Below, in pieces: positions 18,212-27,798 of a stretch of DNA of 64,000 nucleotides (the first letter of the stretch is position 1; each line of letters opens with the position of its first letter). The stretch spans positions 186,001 to 250,000 of the forward strand of contig NZ_VSZS01000063.1 of the NCBI RefSeq assembly GCF_008180155.1. Direction: 5' to 3'. The DNA is from Neoaquamicrobium microcysteis (lineage in GTDB: Bacteria > Pseudomonadota > Alphaproteobacteria > Rhizobiales > Rhizobiaceae). A model generated the notes under the pieces. That model was not told where the DNA came from, made no database searches, and saw nothing but the letters and a program-made list of their open reading frames with translations. Position numbers and translations under genes: made by a program.

Positions 18212-21142
18212 AAGCGCCCTGAGTTCGTGGAGCGCCGCCGCATCGCGCGCCGAAACGTCGGGAAATTCCGCGTCGGAGCCGACATCGTCGGTGTAGCGCC
18301 AAGAACGTGCGCATTTGGTGCCGCCGGCAAGCGCGGGAACGACCCCGACACCCTTTACGTCGTCGAGCGTGAACGAAATTTCTGGCGCCGCCTCGGCAAG
18401 GATGGAGATGCCGCTGGTGATGCAGATCTCGGCCATGTCGACATCCGCGATGGCCGCACGCAACTCGGCGTCGGCGACGTGCACGATCGGGGCGGCCTCA
18501 AGCGAAGAGCCGATGCGCTTTTCGCGGCGCTCGATCTCCAGCGCGCCGGTGACGACGCGGCGAACCTGCCGCACCTTGCGCCACTTGGCGGCGAGCGCAT
18601 CGTCGCGCCATTCTGCCGGCACGTCGCGGAACTGCTCCAGATGCACCGAGACGGCATCGGGGTGACGCTCCATCCACGCTTCTTCCATCGTGAAGGGGAG
18701 CATGGGCGCAAGCCAAGTGACGAGATGGTCGAACAGGTGGCGCACGACGACGATCGCCGACTTGCGCTTCACGCTCGAAGGCGCGTCGCAGTAGAGCGCG
18801 TCCTTGCGCACGTCGAAATAGAACGCCGACAGCTCGACCACCATGAAGTCGATGAGCGAGCGGGTGATGCGCTTGAAATCGAACGCATCGTAGCCCTTGC
18901 GCACCAGCTCATCCAGCTCGGCGATGCGGTGGAGCATCAGGCGTTCGAGCTCCGGCATGTCGGAAAGCGCGACCTGCTCGCCCTCGTCGTGCGCCAGCGT
19001 GCCCAGCATCCAGCGGATGGTGTTGCGCAGCTTGCGGTAGGCGTCGATGTTGGTCTGGAGCACGTTCTTGCCCAGCCGCTGGTCTTCCCAATAGTCGGTG
19101 GTCATGACCCACAGGCGCAGGATGTCTGCGCCCGACTGCTTCATGACGTCCTGCGGAACGACCGTGTTGCCGAGCGACTTCGACATCTTGCGGCCGTCCT
19201 CGTCCATGGTGAAGCCATGGGTGATGACCGCGTCGTAGGGCGCGCGGCCGCGCGTGCCGCAGCTTTCGAGCAGCGAGGAGTGGAACCAGCCGCGATGCTG
19301 GTCGGAGCCTTCGAGATAGACATCCGCCGGCCATTTCATGTCCGGGCGGTCTTCCAGCGTGAAGGTGTGGGTGGAGCCGGAATCGAACCAGACATCGAGA
19401 ATGTCGGTGACCATCGCCCACGGCTCGTTGGCGCGCGATCCCAGGAAGCGCTCGCGCGCACCTTCGGCGAACCATGCGTCTGCACCCTCGGCCTCGAACG
19501 CTTCGAGGATGCGGGCGTTGACCTCCGTGTCTTTCAGTACCTCGCCATCCTCGTTTGCGAAGATGCAGATCGGCACGCCCCAGGCGCGCTGACGCGACAG
19601 CACCCAGTCGGGCCGATCCTCGATCATCGCGCGCAGGCGCGTCTGCCCGGCGGCGGGCACGAAGCGGGTGGCGTCGATGGCCGCAAGAGCGCGGGAGCGC
19701 AGGGTGGTGGTGTCGCCGAGGTCTTTGTCCATGTAGACGAACCACTGCGGTGTGTTGCGGAAGATCACCGGCTTCTTGGAGCGCCAGGAGTGCGGATAGG
19801 AGTGCTTGAGGCGGCCGCGTGCGAACAGCATGTTGGCTGCGATCAATGCCTCGATGACCGCCTTGTTGGCGTCGCCCTTCTTGCCGTTGTCGTCGATGAC
19901 GCGTGCGGCGCCGCCTTCGCGGTCCGGCCCGAAGCCCGGCGCGTCCTTGGTGAAGAAGCCGGCGTCGTCCACGGTGAAGGGGATGCGCGTTTCGATGCCG
20001 CGGGCTGCGAGATCCTTGGCCGCATCCATCCACGCGTCAAAGTCCTCGCGGCCATGGCCGGGGGCGGTGTGGACGAAGCCGGTGCCCGCGTCGTCGGTGA
20101 CATGGTCGCCGGGGAGCATGGGGACGGCGAAGTCGTAGCCGCCGCCGAGGCCCTTGAGGGGGTGGGCGAGCGTGATGTCTTCCAATTGCTCAGCGGTAAC
20201 CTTGCGCAGTCGCTTGGATTCGAGCTTCGCCTTGGCGAAAGATTCGTCGGCCAGTGCATCGGCAAAGATCAGCTTATCGCCCGGCTGCGGCCCGAAATCG
20301 TTTTCGGCTGCCGTGACCTCGTAGAGGCTATAGGAAATACGCGGCGAATACGCGACTGCACGATTGCCGGGGATCGTCCAAGGGGTGGTCGTCCAGATAA
20401 CCACATGGGCATCCAGAAGCTCACGAATGTCTGCTTCACCCTTCTCGCCACCAATACCGCCGGCTGCGCCCACAGGGAACTTCACCCAGATCGTATCCGA
20501 CTCGTAGTCGTGGTATTCGACCTCGGCCTCGGCCAGCGCGGTGCGCTCGACGACCGACCACATCACCGGCTTGGAGCCGCGATAGAGCTGGCCGGACATG
20601 GCGAACTTCAAGAGCTCGCCGGCGATGCGCGCCTCGGCGTGGTAGTTCATCGTCGTGTAGGGGTTGTCGAAGTCGCCCTCGACGCCCAGCCGCTTGAACT
20701 CCTCGGTCTGCACGTCGATCCAGTGCTGGGCGAAGTCGCGGCATTCCCTGCGGAACTCGTTGACGGGCACCTCGTCCTTGTTCCTGCCGGCCGCGCGGTA
20801 CTTCTCCTCGATCTTCCACTCGATCGGCAGGCCATGACAATCCCAGCCCGGAACGTAGTTGGAGTTGTAGCCGCGCATCTGGAACGAGCGCGTGATGACG
20901 TCCTTGAGGATCTTGTTGAGCGCGTGGCCGATGTGGATGTTGCCGTTGGCGTAGGGCGGGCCATCGTGCAGCACGTAGAGCGGGCGGCCGGCCGCGCTCT
21001 CGCGCAGCCTGTTGTAGAGCTTCATCTCCTGCCAGCGTTTGACGAGCAGCGGCTCCTTCTCGGGCAGGCCGGCGCGCATCGGAAACTCCGTCTGCGGCAG
21101 ATAAAGGGTCCTGGAATAATCGAGCTTCTCGGCGGTCGTCAT
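18200..21142 (-). CDS. ileS: isoleucyl-tRNA synthetase
   Basis: IleRS charges tRNA-Ile and edits mischarged valine. The 980-residue class I enzyme shows HIGH as [11 protein letters not shown] (residues 63-73) and KMSKS in [13 protein letters not shown]. The CP1 editing insert lies between them. The C terminus departs from the E. coli plan: where a zinc-binding C-x2-C pair is expected it reads KCARSW, and the second cysteine pair is replaced by [12 protein letters not shown]. This degenerate zinc region is known to me from related Rhizobiales enzymes, so it is not a sign of a pseudogene. The gene is followed by the lipoprotein gene on the same strand. Confidence 0.97.
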   Translation of the reverse strand: MTTAEKLDYSRTLYLPQTEFPMRAGLPEKEPLLVKRWQEMKLYNRLRESAAGRPLYVLHDGPPYANGNIHIGHALNKILKDVITRSFQMRGYNSNYVPGWDCHGLPIEWKIEEKYRAAGRNKDEVPVNEFRRECRDFAQHWIDVQTEEFKRLGVEGDFDNPYTTMNYHAEARIAGELLKFAMSGQLYRGSKPVMWSVVERTALAEAEVEYHDYESDTIWVKFPVGAAGGIGGEKGEADIRELLDAHVVIWTTTPWTIPGNRAVAYSPRISYSLYEVTAAENDFGPQPGDKLIFADALADESFAKAKLESKRLRKVTAEQLEDITLAHPLKGLGGGYDFAVPMLPGDHVTDDAGTGFVHTAPGHGREDFDAWMDAAKDLAARGIETRIPFTVDDAGFFTKDAPGFGPDREGGAARVIDDNGKKGDANKAVIEALIAANMLFARGRLKHSYPHSWRSKKPVIFRNTPQWFVYMDKDLGDTTTLRSRALAAIDATRFVPAAGQTRLRAMIEDRPDWVLSRQRAWGVPICIFANEDGEVLKDTEVNARILEAFEAEGADAWFAEGARERFLGSRANEPWAMVTDILDVWFDSGSTHTFTLEDRPDMKWPADVYLEGSDQHRGWFHSSLLESCGTRGRAPYDAVITHGFTMDEDGRKMSKSLGNTVVPQDVMKQSGADILRLWVMTTDYWEDQRLGKNVLQTNIDAYRKLRNTIRWMLGTLAHDEGEQVALSDMPELERLMLHRIAELDELVRKGYDAFDFKRITRSLIDFMVVELSAFYFDVRKDALYCDAPSSVKRKSAIVVVRHLFDHLVTWLAPMLPFTMEEAWMERHPDAVSVHLEQFRDVPAEWRDDALAAKWRKVRQVRRVVTGALEIERREKRIGSSLEAAPIVHVADAELRAAIADVDMAEICITSGISILAEAAPEISFTLDDVKGVGVVPALAGGTKCARSWRYTDDVGSDAEFPDVSARDAAALHELRALGRL

Positions 21143-21389
21143 GGTCTCATCGCATCGTCGGCCCGAACGGGGAAAGCACGCCGGGCAAGGCTGGGGTCAA
21201 ACAGGCGAAGGCGCGCGGGCGGGCGGCGCGCGAAAATCCCGGACCTTCCGGCAGCCGCTCAGGCCGCCCGGAAGGCCGGGCCGGTAATTCGTATCGAGAT
21301 CGCGATGAAGTGCGCGCGCTGTGTCATGGGCTGCGCTTTTAGCCGAGGCGCACCGCGGAATAAAGAGGCGATTGCGGGAGGCTCGCGCC
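21143..21389. other. 247-base gap between ileS and the MipA-like gene
   Basis: No gene is evident. The stretch carries the ileS upstream region (21143 onward, read leftward) and the 3' region of the porin gene. An inverted repeat CTTCCGG / CCGGAAG around 21246-21275 could form a hairpin, but no T run follows it on either strand. Confidence 0.4.
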
Positions 21390-22196
21390 TCACGGCAGCG
21401 AAAAGTCGAAACGGTAGGTCGCCGAAGCGCCGAGCGTGACCTGATTCTTCGAGCCGCGCTCGCGCACGAGGCTGGAGCGAGCGGCCGGCCCGGTGAGCCG
21501 CGCGTATTCGGCAAAGATGGCCGTGTCGATCTGGTCGGTCGCCTTCCACGTGACCGCGCCGCCGACGCCGTAGGATTTCATGCCGCTGCCGGGCGCGTAT
21601 TCCGACAGGCCCGAAGCGGCCGCCTCGGCGGCGTTGACGCCGTAATAGGCATCGAAATAGCCGCTCGACGCCCAAGAGGCGCGCGGGCCGCCGGAAAGCT
21701 GGATCGTCTCGGTGATGTCGAAGAACGCATCGGCGGCAACGTCGGCCACTACGCCGTCATGCGAGCGGATGCCGCGCCGCACCTCGCCGCGCAGGCGAAC
21801 GAAATCGGTGGGATAGACCTCCGCGAAGACGCCCGCCTCGCCGCCGAACCGCACCGGGGAAAGGCCGGCCAGCGCGCTGTCGGTGTCGCCGTCGCGGCGG
21901 AAGATGAGCTTGCCTGCGGCACCAGCGCGGAAGGTGCCGGTGTCCATGAGCGCCAGCGAGATGTTGTCGTTGCGCGAGGTGAAGCGGGCCGATGGGCCCT
22001 GCCTGCCCAGCGAGATCATCGGCTTGAGCATGAAGGAGCGGCCCGACGCGCCCTCGAATTTGGGCGCGTGAAGCACCGCGCCGCCAACCTTGAGATACCA
22101 GTCGCCGGAAAACCAGGTCTGTGCCGATGCGGGTGAGATAGCCAGGCCGGCGAGAACCGCCGCCGCAACAAAAATTCGCTTCCGAGCGATCATCAT
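21390..22196 (-). CDS. MipA/OmpV family outer-membrane protein
   Basis: A 268-residue exported beta-barrel protein. A signal peptide follows MMIARKRI (hydrophobic AAAVLAGLAISPASA). The mature protein has the MipA/OmpV signature: an early VGGAVLHAPKFEG motif, alternating amphipathic strands, the segment GYFDAYYGVNAAEAAASGL typical of the family, and a C-terminal aromatic strand ending YRFDFSLP. Family members are scaffold-like or porin-like outer-membrane proteins; no substrate can be given. The paired ATGs at 22196 and 22193 follow AAGGCGG. The frame remains open further upstream but without conserved sequence. Confidence 0.8.
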   Translation of the reverse strand: MMIARKRIFVAAAVLAGLAISPASAQTWFSGDWYLKVGGAVLHAPKFEGASGRSFMLKPMISLGRQGPSARFTSRNDNISLALMDTGTFRAGAAGKLIFRRDGDTDSALAGLSPVRFGGEAGVFAEVYPTDFVRLRGEVRRGIRSHDGVVADVAADAFFDITETIQLSGGPRASWASSGYFDAYYGVNAAEAAASGLSEYAPGSGMKSYGVGGAVTWKATDQIDTAIFAEYARLTGPAARSSLVRERGSKNQVTLGASATYRFDFSLP

Positions 22197-22306
22197 ATCC
22201 GCCTTACGCACGCCATAGGTACCCGTATCAGCAGTCGCCGGTTTGGGTAAAGTTTGAATTAACCGTCGTTGCGACGCGGCCAACAGGTTTGCGAAGCGAC
22301 GCCGCG

Positions 22307-22336
22307 ATGTGTATATTGTTCGCGTATTATACACAT
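22307..22336 (+). promoter_or_regulatory. operator-like inverted repeat upstream of vapBC (first copy)
   Basis: A perfect 9-bp inverted repeat, ATGTGTATA at 22307-22315 and TATACACAT at 22328-22336, with a 12-base spacer, ends 15 bases before the vapB ATG. VapBC pairs repress their own promoters through such palindromes, so this is very probably the autoregulatory operator. An AT-rich TATTAT (22325-22330) inside it could be the -10 box. Confidence 0.65.
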
Positions 22337-22351
22337 TGGGCAGATGCCGCC

Positions 22352-22561
22352 ATGCGCACGAACATTGACATAGACGACGACCTCATGGCCGAGGCGATGA
22401 AGGCGACGGGGCTTTCGAGCAAGAAGGCTACTGTGGAAGAAGCGCTCAAACGCCTTGTGCGCCAGAACGAACAACGGAAAGCCATCCGCGACATGATCGG
22501 CATGGGCTGGGAGGGCGATCTGGATCAGATGAGGCAAGGCCGCGACTTCGGTGAGATCTAG
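22352..22561 (+). CDS. vapB: type II antitoxin, VapB family
   Basis: A 69-residue antitoxin. The N terminus MRTNIDIDDDLMAEAMKATG is the signature of the ribbon-helix-helix-like VapB family (the MRTTxxID type), and the C-terminal part with GWEGDLDQMRQGR is the toxin-wrapping region. Its stop is immediately followed by the GTG of vapC with no spacer. A perfect palindrome just upstream is the likely operator. The pair sits between the MipA-like gene and ribF, and its GC content looks lower than the flanking genes, compatible with acquisition. The neutralising role is inferred from the family. Confidence 0.88.
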   Translation: MRTNIDIDDDLMAEAMKATGLSSKKATVEEALKRLVRQNEQRKAIRDMIGMGWEGDLDQMRQGRDFGEI

Positions 22562-22954
22562 GTGATCGTCGTCGATAGCTCAGTCTGGATCGCCAATCTT
22601 CGCAATACTCCAACCGTTCAAGTCGAGAGGCTGAGAACAATCCACGATCCCGCGAAGATAATCGTGGGAGACCTGATTCTGCTTGAAGTGCTTCGGGGCG
22701 CGCGGGACGAAGCACATGCGGCCAGCCTTGAACGCAAGATGCGCAAGTTTCCCATTGTTTCGCTGCTCGACATGGACATCGCATGCAGTGCCGCTCAAAA
22801 TTTTCGCAGGCTCAGGGGGCTGGGTGTTTCCGTACGCAAAACGACGGACCTGATAATCGCTACGTTCTGCATCGAGAACGATCACGAGCTTCTGCATCAA
22901 GACCATGATTTTCTGCCGTTCACCCAACATCTGGGGCTGCGAACGGTCGTCTGA
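22562..22954 (+). CDS. vapC: type II toxin, VapC-like PIN-domain ribonuclease
   Basis: A 130-residue PIN-domain protein, the expected size for VapC. The first acidic residue is in MIVVDSSVWI (Asp5), a conserved Glu lies in LLEVLRGARDE, and a later Asp is in the KTTDLIIATFC segment, consistent with the acidic metal-binding site of Mg2+-dependent RNases. VapC toxins cleave tRNA-fMet or the 23S sarcin-ricin loop in studied cases; the target here is unknown. The GTG start at 22562 abuts the vapB stop. The gene converges on ribF with a 3-base gap. Confidence 0.9.
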   Translation: MIVVDSSVWIANLRNTPTVQVERLRTIHDPAKIIVGDLILLEVLRGARDEAHAASLERKMRKFPIVSLLDMDIACSAAQNFRRLRGLGVSVRKTTDLIIATFCIENDHELLHQDHDFLPFTQHLGLRTVV

Positions 22955-22957
22955 TCG

Positions 22958-23944
22958 TTAGAAACCCATCGCGATGTCGAGTTCCGACAGGGGTCGCACG
23001 CCTGATAGCAGCGCCCTCGCCTCCTGCTCGTCGCGCTTCATCTGCGCGACCAGCGGCTCCAGGCCATCGAACTTCACCTCGCCCCGCAGGAAGCCGAAGA
23101 AGGAGACGCTGCAAACCTCGTCGTAAAGGTCGCCTGCAAAATCGAACACGAAGGTTTCGAGCAGCGGGGCGCCGTCGTCGTCGACCGTGGGGCGGCGGCC
23201 GAAGCTGGCAACGCCGTCATGCAGCGAACCGTCGGCGCGGCGCAGCCGGACGGCGTAGATGCCGTGCCGGAGCAGGGTCGAGGGCGGCAGCTCCATGTTG
23301 GCTGTGGGGAAGCCCAGATCCCGGCCGAGCTTCTTGCCGTGGGAGACCTTCGCCTCGACGGTGTAGCGGTAGCCGAGCAGGCCAGCAGCCTGCGACACGT
23401 CGCCTTCGCAATGCAGGCCGCGGATACGGCTGGAGGACACGACCTCGGAGCCCTCGTCGCGGAACGCGTCGACCAGCGTGACGCCGAAGCCGTGGCGCTC
23501 GCCCGCCTCCATCAAGAAAGCGGGCCCGCCCTGCCGGTTGTGGCCGAAATGGAAATCGAAGCCGGTGACCGCATGGCCGATACCGAGATCCTCCACCAGC
23601 ACGCGGCGCACGAAATCCTCGGCGCTGAGATCGGCGAAATCGCGCGAGAAAGGCTGTTCGATCACGGCGCGGAAGCCCAACGCCTCCAGCAACCGGGCCC
23701 GCACGGGCGCTGGCGTGATGCGGAAAAGGGGTATGTCGGGCCGAAAGACGGTACGCGGATGCGGCTCGAAGGTCAGCACCAGCGCGGGCACGCCGCGCCG
23801 TTCGGCTTCGGCAAGAGCGCGTGCGAGCACCGTCTGATGGCCGCGATGGACACCATCGAAATTGCCGATCGCCACCACCCCGCCCCGGCAGGTCGCCGGA
23901 AGGGTGGAGGACGAGGCGATGCGCTCGATGGATGCCGACGCCAT
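22958..23944 (-). CDS. ribF: bifunctional riboflavin kinase / FAD synthetase
   Basis: RibF phosphorylates riboflavin to FMN and adenylylates FMN to FAD. The 328-residue protein has the N-terminal adenylyltransferase domain with GNFDGVHRGHQ (nucleotidyltransferase HxGH motif) and the C-terminal riboflavin kinase domain with GRDLGFPTANM and GIYAVRL. I start at the ATG at 23944 (MASASIERIA), which gives the usual length; the longer open frame overlaps the HAD gene and is unconserved. The HAD gene ends 7 bases upstream of this start. Confidence 0.94.
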   Translation of the reverse strand: MASASIERIASSSTLPATCRGGVVAIGNFDGVHRGHQTVLARALAEAERRGVPALVLTFEPHPRTVFRPDIPLFRITPAPVRARLLEALGFRAVIEQPFSRDFADLSAEDFVRRVLVEDLGIGHAVTGFDFHFGHNRQGGPAFLMEAGERHGFGVTLVDAFRDEGSEVVSSSRIRGLHCEGDVSQAAGLLGYRYTVEAKVSHGKKLGRDLGFPTANMELPPSTLLRHGIYAVRLRRADGSLHDGVASFGRRPTVDDDGAPLLETFVFDFAGDLYDEVCSVSFFGFLRGEVKFDGLEPLVAQMKRDEQEARALLSGVRPLSELDIAMGF

Positions 23945-23951
23945 GGACGAC

Positions 23952-24806
23952 CTATGCCAGACGCGGGATGGTGGCGACCGGCCGGTAGCCGTGCTTTTCC
24001 AGGAAGGCTGCGAGGCGCGCAGGATCGGCCGCGGCATGGCCGTCAGCGTATTCCGCCGCATGGATGCCGCCCGACACGTAAAGGACGTCGAGACCGAAAT
24101 CGGCCGCGCCCTTGACGTCGGTGAACATGCCGTCGCCGATGGCCAGCACCTCGCTGCGCGACAGGTCGCGCCCCAGCGTCTCGGCGGCGACCTTCAGCGA
24201 CGCCTCGTAGATGGGGCGATGCGGCTTGCCGGCTATCTCGGTGCGGCCGCCGAGCTGGGCATAGTCGCGGGCAAGAGCGCCGGCGCACCAGATGAGCCTG
24301 TCGCCGCGCTCGACCACGATGTCGGGATTGGCGCAGATGAAGGGCAGGTTGCGGGCGCGCAGACGCTGCAGCATTTCCGCATAGTCTTCCGGCGTCTCCG
24401 TCTCGTCGTCGAAGAGACCGGTGCAGACGATCGCATGGGCCTCGAACTCCTCCACCAGCTCCACGTCCAGCCCGTCATAGATCATCAGGTCGCGGTCGGG
24501 ACCGAGGTGGAACACGCGCCGGGAGCCGGCGCGGATCAGGTCGCGCGTCACGTCGCCGGAGGTGACGATGCCGTCCCACGCATCGCGCGGCACGCCGATG
24601 ATCTCGAGCTGTTCGATGACGCCCTGGCGGGGCCGGGGGGAGTTGGTGATGAGCACCACGGCGCAGCCCCTGTCGCGCGCGGCGCGAAGCGCGGAGACGG
24701 CCTGCGGAAAGACGCTGACGCCGTTGTGCACGACGCCCCACACATCGCACAGGATGGCCGCGTAGCCATCCACGACCCGATCCAGCCCGTCTATCAGTTC
24801 AGCCAT
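23952..24806 (-). CDS. HAD-superfamily phosphatase, TIGR01459 type
   Basis: A 284-residue haloacid-dehalogenase hydrolase of the NagD-like class IIA. Motif I is DVWGVVHNG, where the first Asp is the nucleophile, motif II is the TNSPRP segment, and motifs III/IV lie in KPHRPIYE and IGDGMFTDVKGAADFGLD. The family (TIGR01459) is common in alphaproteobacteria; its substrate is not established. It lies 7 bases upstream of ribF on the same strand, so a link to flavin phosphate turnover is possible but unproved. The ATG at 24806 starts the conserved MAELIDGLDRV. Confidence 0.88.
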   Translation of the reverse strand: MAELIDGLDRVVDGYAAILCDVWGVVHNGVSVFPQAVSALRAARDRGCAVVLITNSPRPRQGVIEQLEIIGVPRDAWDGIVTSGDVTRDLIRAGSRRVFHLGPDRDLMIYDGLDVELVEEFEAHAIVCTGLFDDETETPEDYAEMLQRLRARNLPFICANPDIVVERGDRLIWCAGALARDYAQLGGRTEIAGKPHRPIYEASLKVAAETLGRDLSRSEVLAIGDGMFTDVKGAADFGLDVLYVSGGIHAAEYADGHAAADPARLAAFLEKHGYRPVATIPRLA

Positions 24807-25008
24807 CGTGTTCCGTCCGTCCCTGCAAATCCACCGGCGCATGCGGCGTTCGGGGATTAGCGGAACCGGCCGGCACTGTCACCCGCTTTCGAAGCTTGGT
24901 TAACCGGCCGTTGCGCGCCGGCGCGCGATTGGACGCGTTTCGCGAACCGTCGGTTAGCGGCTTTGTGAAAAGGTCGCAGGGTTGAGGCAACGACCGGAGC
25001 GGGCTTTC

Positions 25009-26868
25009 ATGATCGGCAGGTTTCTGCGCGACGCCAGCGGCAATTTTGCGATTGCCATGACCGTCGCCCTCGTGCCGATCATGGGCGGGGTTGCGCTGGC
25101 TATCGACTATGCCGAACTTACCCGCCAGAAGCAGGCGACACTGAACGCGCTGGACGCGGCCGGCATCGCGACGGCAAGACAGATCGTCACCGGGGCGAGC
25201 GAGCAGGATATCGTCGCCTACGCGACCAGCTTCTTCCATGCCAATCTCGGCCCCGTCGACCCGGACAGCGCCACGCTGCACGTCACGCTGCCCAGCAACG
25301 AGTTCGGCGGCGGAACGCTGAAGCTGGCGGCCGAGCTGAACTACAAGCCCTATTTCCTGCCCGTGTTCCAGGAACTGCTCGGCAAGCCGCAGTCCAACAA
25401 CGTCGCCTATGACGCCGACACGGAAATCCGGCTGAAGAACACGCTGGAAGTCGCGCTCGTGCTCGACAATTCGGGCTCGATGGACAGGCTGGGTTCGGGC
25501 TCGGGCCAGAAGCGGATGGACCTGTTGAAGGAGGCGGCCACCCAGCTGGTCGAGACCATCGCGCTGCAGGCTGCGCAGATGAAGCAGGTCGAAAAGCCGG
25601 TGCAGTTCTCGCTGGTGCCCTTCGCCGCGTCGGTGAATGTCGGCACGGACAACGCCGACGCATCATGGATGGATACGGACGGCCGCGCGCCTTACCACCA
25701 CGAGAATTTCGACTGGGCGACCATGCCGACCGGCCGCAAGGTCGTGCCCTCGCTTGGCGTACACTACAAGGTCGGCGAAGGATGGGGGATCGAGGAAGGC
25801 CAGCGCGTGACGCGGTTCTCGCTCTTCAACGAGTTGCGGCGCATCACCGACGAGCAGCAAACCTGCACCGGCAGCGGCAGCAACCAGACCTGCACCACGA
25901 CCTATACCTACGCGCCCTTCGCAAGCTGGGGCGGATGCGTGGAAACCAGGCCGCACCCCTATGCCTACGACACGACCGAACCTTCGGCCGCGGAGCCGGC
26001 CACGCTGTTCGTGCCGATGTTCGCGCCCGACGAGACCGACCGGCGCGACGGCAACAACCGAGCGGCGATGGGCAACTGGTGGGCCGATGTGACCACAGGC
26101 AGCAACGATGCCGCGCGCCAGCGCTACATGCCGAAATACTTCCAGGCCGCGCCCAAGGGAACGGCGGCCAAGGGCATGTATGAAGGGCCGAACGGAATGT
26201 GCTCCTCCACCCCTATAACGCCGCTGACCGACGTGACGACTGAGGAAGGGCTGGCAACGCTGAAAGGCGCGATAGGCAGCATGGCCGCACTGGGCGGAAC
26301 AGACGTGCCGGAGGGTACGGCGTGGGGCTGGCGCACCCTGTCGAGCACCGAGCCGTTCGCCCACGGGCGGCCCGAAAACGAGATCGGCAACGACAAGGTG
26401 CTGATCGTGCTGACCGACGGCGAGAACACCTACTACACGCCGAGTTCGCTCGGCTACAACGACCTCGCCACCAACCGGTCGATCTATTCCAACAAGGGCT
26501 ATACGGCGAAGAACTATCCCGGCCAGACGCGGACGCGGCTCTACATGGGATCGACGGTGGCAAGCTCCATCCACTCCAACGCCAACTTCACTTCGGCGAT
26601 GAACCAGCACATGAACACGGTGTGCGAGGCAGCCAAGGCTTCGGGCGTGATCGTGATGACGGTGGCGCTGGACCTCGACGCCGCCAATTCGGTGCAGGCG
26701 GCGGCGATCGATTCGCTGCGCAGCTGCGCATCCGGCTCGCGTTTTCGCAAGGATCCCAACGATCCGTCGAAGCCGGCAAAGCTGTTCTGGAACGCCACAG
26801 GCGCGACGCTATCGGACGATTTCAAGGACATCGCCAACGAGCTGTCGAACCTACGGATAGTGGGCTAA
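25009..26868 (+). CDS. TadG-like pilus-assembly protein with von Willebrand A domain
   Basis: A 619-residue protein. The N terminus is a TadE/TadG-type segment: a short cytoplasmic end with SGNFAIAM and a single membrane helix (about residues 14-33), followed by the heptad-like stretch QKQATLNALDAAGIATAR. A von Willebrand A domain follows with a complete MIDAS motif DNSGS at residues 153-157 and a later LTDGENTYY loop. TadG proteins are minor components of Tad/Flp pilus systems in the envelope. No other tad genes are present, so this is an orphan copy. The stop codon lies inside a RIME-like repeat. Confidence 0.85.
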   Translation: MIGRFLRDASGNFAIAMTVALVPIMGGVALAIDYAELTRQKQATLNALDAAGIATARQIVTGASEQDIVAYATSFFHANLGPVDPDSATLHVTLPSNEFGGGTLKLAAELNYKPYFLPVFQELLGKPQSNNVAYDADTEIRLKNTLEVALVLDNSGSMDRLGSGSGQKRMDLLKEAATQLVETIALQAAQMKQVEKPVQFSLVPFAASVNVGTDNADASWMDTDGRAPYHHENFDWATMPTGRKVVPSLGVHYKVGEGWGIEEGQRVTRFSLFNELRRITDEQQTCTGSGSNQTCTTTYTYAPFASWGGCVETRPHPYAYDTTEPSAAEPATLFVPMFAPDETDRRDGNNRAAMGNWWADVTTGSNDAARQRYMPKYFQAAPKGTAAKGMYEGPNGMCSSTPITPLTDVTTEEGLATLKGAIGSMAALGGTDVPEGTAWGWRTLSSTEPFAHGRPENEIGNDKVLIVLTDGENTYYTPSSLGYNDLATNRSIYSNKGYTAKNYPGQTRTRLYMGSTVASSIHSNANFTSAMNQHMNTVCEAAKASGVIVMTVALDLDAANSVQAAAIDSLRSCASGSRFRKDPNDPSKPAKLFWNATGATLSDDFKDIANELSNLRIVG

Positions 26869-26967
26869 AGCGCATCGCGATCTTTCAGATTCGCTCCATG
26901 CGCTTTAGCTACTTGTCTTGACGCATGTCTTGGTCCCGAAACCGGTTCCCACTTTCGGGAGACATGC
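26867..26967. repeat. RIME-like palindromic intergenic repeat
   Basis: Two palindromes fill the space between the TadG-like gene and tag. The first has AAAGCGCAT (26867-26875) and ATGCGCTTT (26898-26906) and overlaps the TadG stop codon. The second has GCATGTCT (26923-26930) and AGACATGC (26960-26967), enclosing CCCGAAA and TTTCGGG. The layout of about 100 bases with two hairpins matches the RIME-type mosaic elements described in rhizobia. It may also serve as the 3' processing site for the two convergent transcripts. Confidence 0.7.
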
Positions 26968-26968
26968 C

Positions 26969-27604
26969 TTAAGGCCGGTCGAACGCTGCCCTCGCCTCCT
27001 CGATGCGCGGACGGCAGATGCAGCCTTCCAGATGGTCGTTGACCATGCCCATGGCCTGCATGAAGGCATAGACGGTGGTCGGGCCGACGAAGCTCCAGCC
27101 TCGCTTTTTCAGCTCCTTCGAGATGCGCGTCGAGGTCTCGGTCTTCGGCATCGCGCGCAGGGCGGATAGGTCCATGACTTTCGGGCGCTGATGAGGGCCG
27201 GGCTCGAACGACCAGAAGAAGCGGGCGAGCGATCCGTGCTCCTCGGCCAGCGCCACGGCGCGGCGGGCATTGTTGTAGACCGAGGCGATCTTGCCGCGAT
27301 GGCGGATGATGCCGGCATCCTGCAAATGCCGCTCTACGGCAGGCGCCTCGTCCTCGACCGCTAGAATGCGGAAGTCGAAGCCATGGAAGGCCGCACGAAA
27401 GTTCTCGCGCTTGCGCAGGATGGTGAGCCACGACAGACCCGACTGGAAACCTTCGAGGCAGAGCTTTTCGAACAGGCGGATGTCGTCTGCGACCGGGCGG
27501 CCCCATTCCTCGTCGTGGTAGCGCCGGTAGTCCGGCAGGTTGCCGTGCCATGCGCAGCGCGTCTCGCCGTCTTCACCTACCGTCAGTCCGTTCAATTCGC
27601 TCAT
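26969..27604 (-). CDS. tag: DNA-3-methyladenine glycosylase I
   Basis: Tag removes 3-methyladenine from alkylated DNA. The 211-residue protein has the characteristic CAWHG near the N terminus (zinc ligand Cys), YHDEEWG, the helix SGLSWLTILRKRENFR, and the C-terminal HLEGCICR carrying the other zinc ligands. The zinc-snap residues therefore appear complete. It converges on the TadG-like gene, with the RIME-like repeat between. The N terminus MSELNGLTVGEDGE extends about ten residues past E. coli Tag, which is common in this group. Confidence 0.94.
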   Translation of the reverse strand: MSELNGLTVGEDGETRCAWHGNLPDYRRYHDEEWGRPVADDIRLFEKLCLEGFQSGLSWLTILRKRENFRAAFHGFDFRILAVEDEAPAVERHLQDAGIIRHRGKIASVYNNARRAVALAEEHGSLARFFWSFEPGPHQRPKVMDLSALRAMPKTETSTRISKELKKRGWSFVGPTTVYAFMQAMGMVNDHLEGCICRPRIEEARAAFDRP

Positions 27605-27798
27605 GCCGCCGCCTGCTTAATCTGGCCTTTACCATGCCGCTCAACCGGCCGGTAACCACACCAAACGGTTTACGCGATACCGCGCATTTTATGGAAGCGC
27701 GTTCACTCTTTTTGCGGCGCCTCTGCTGACAATCGCGGACGAAAAGAGGGCAAGCCACCCGGTTTGCGCTCCGTGGCGAAACGTTGCGAGTACGTCCG

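Noticed and set aside
18161-21439. A 1092-codon open frame on the + strand antisense to ileS
   Set aside because: The frame stays open only because of GC-rich codon usage in ileS; no family motif is seen and ileS is certain.
22248-22262. TAAA-N7-TTAA upstream of the MipA-like gene as a CtrA site
   Set aside because: One mismatch in an AT-rich spot and no cell-cycle link; too weak to list.
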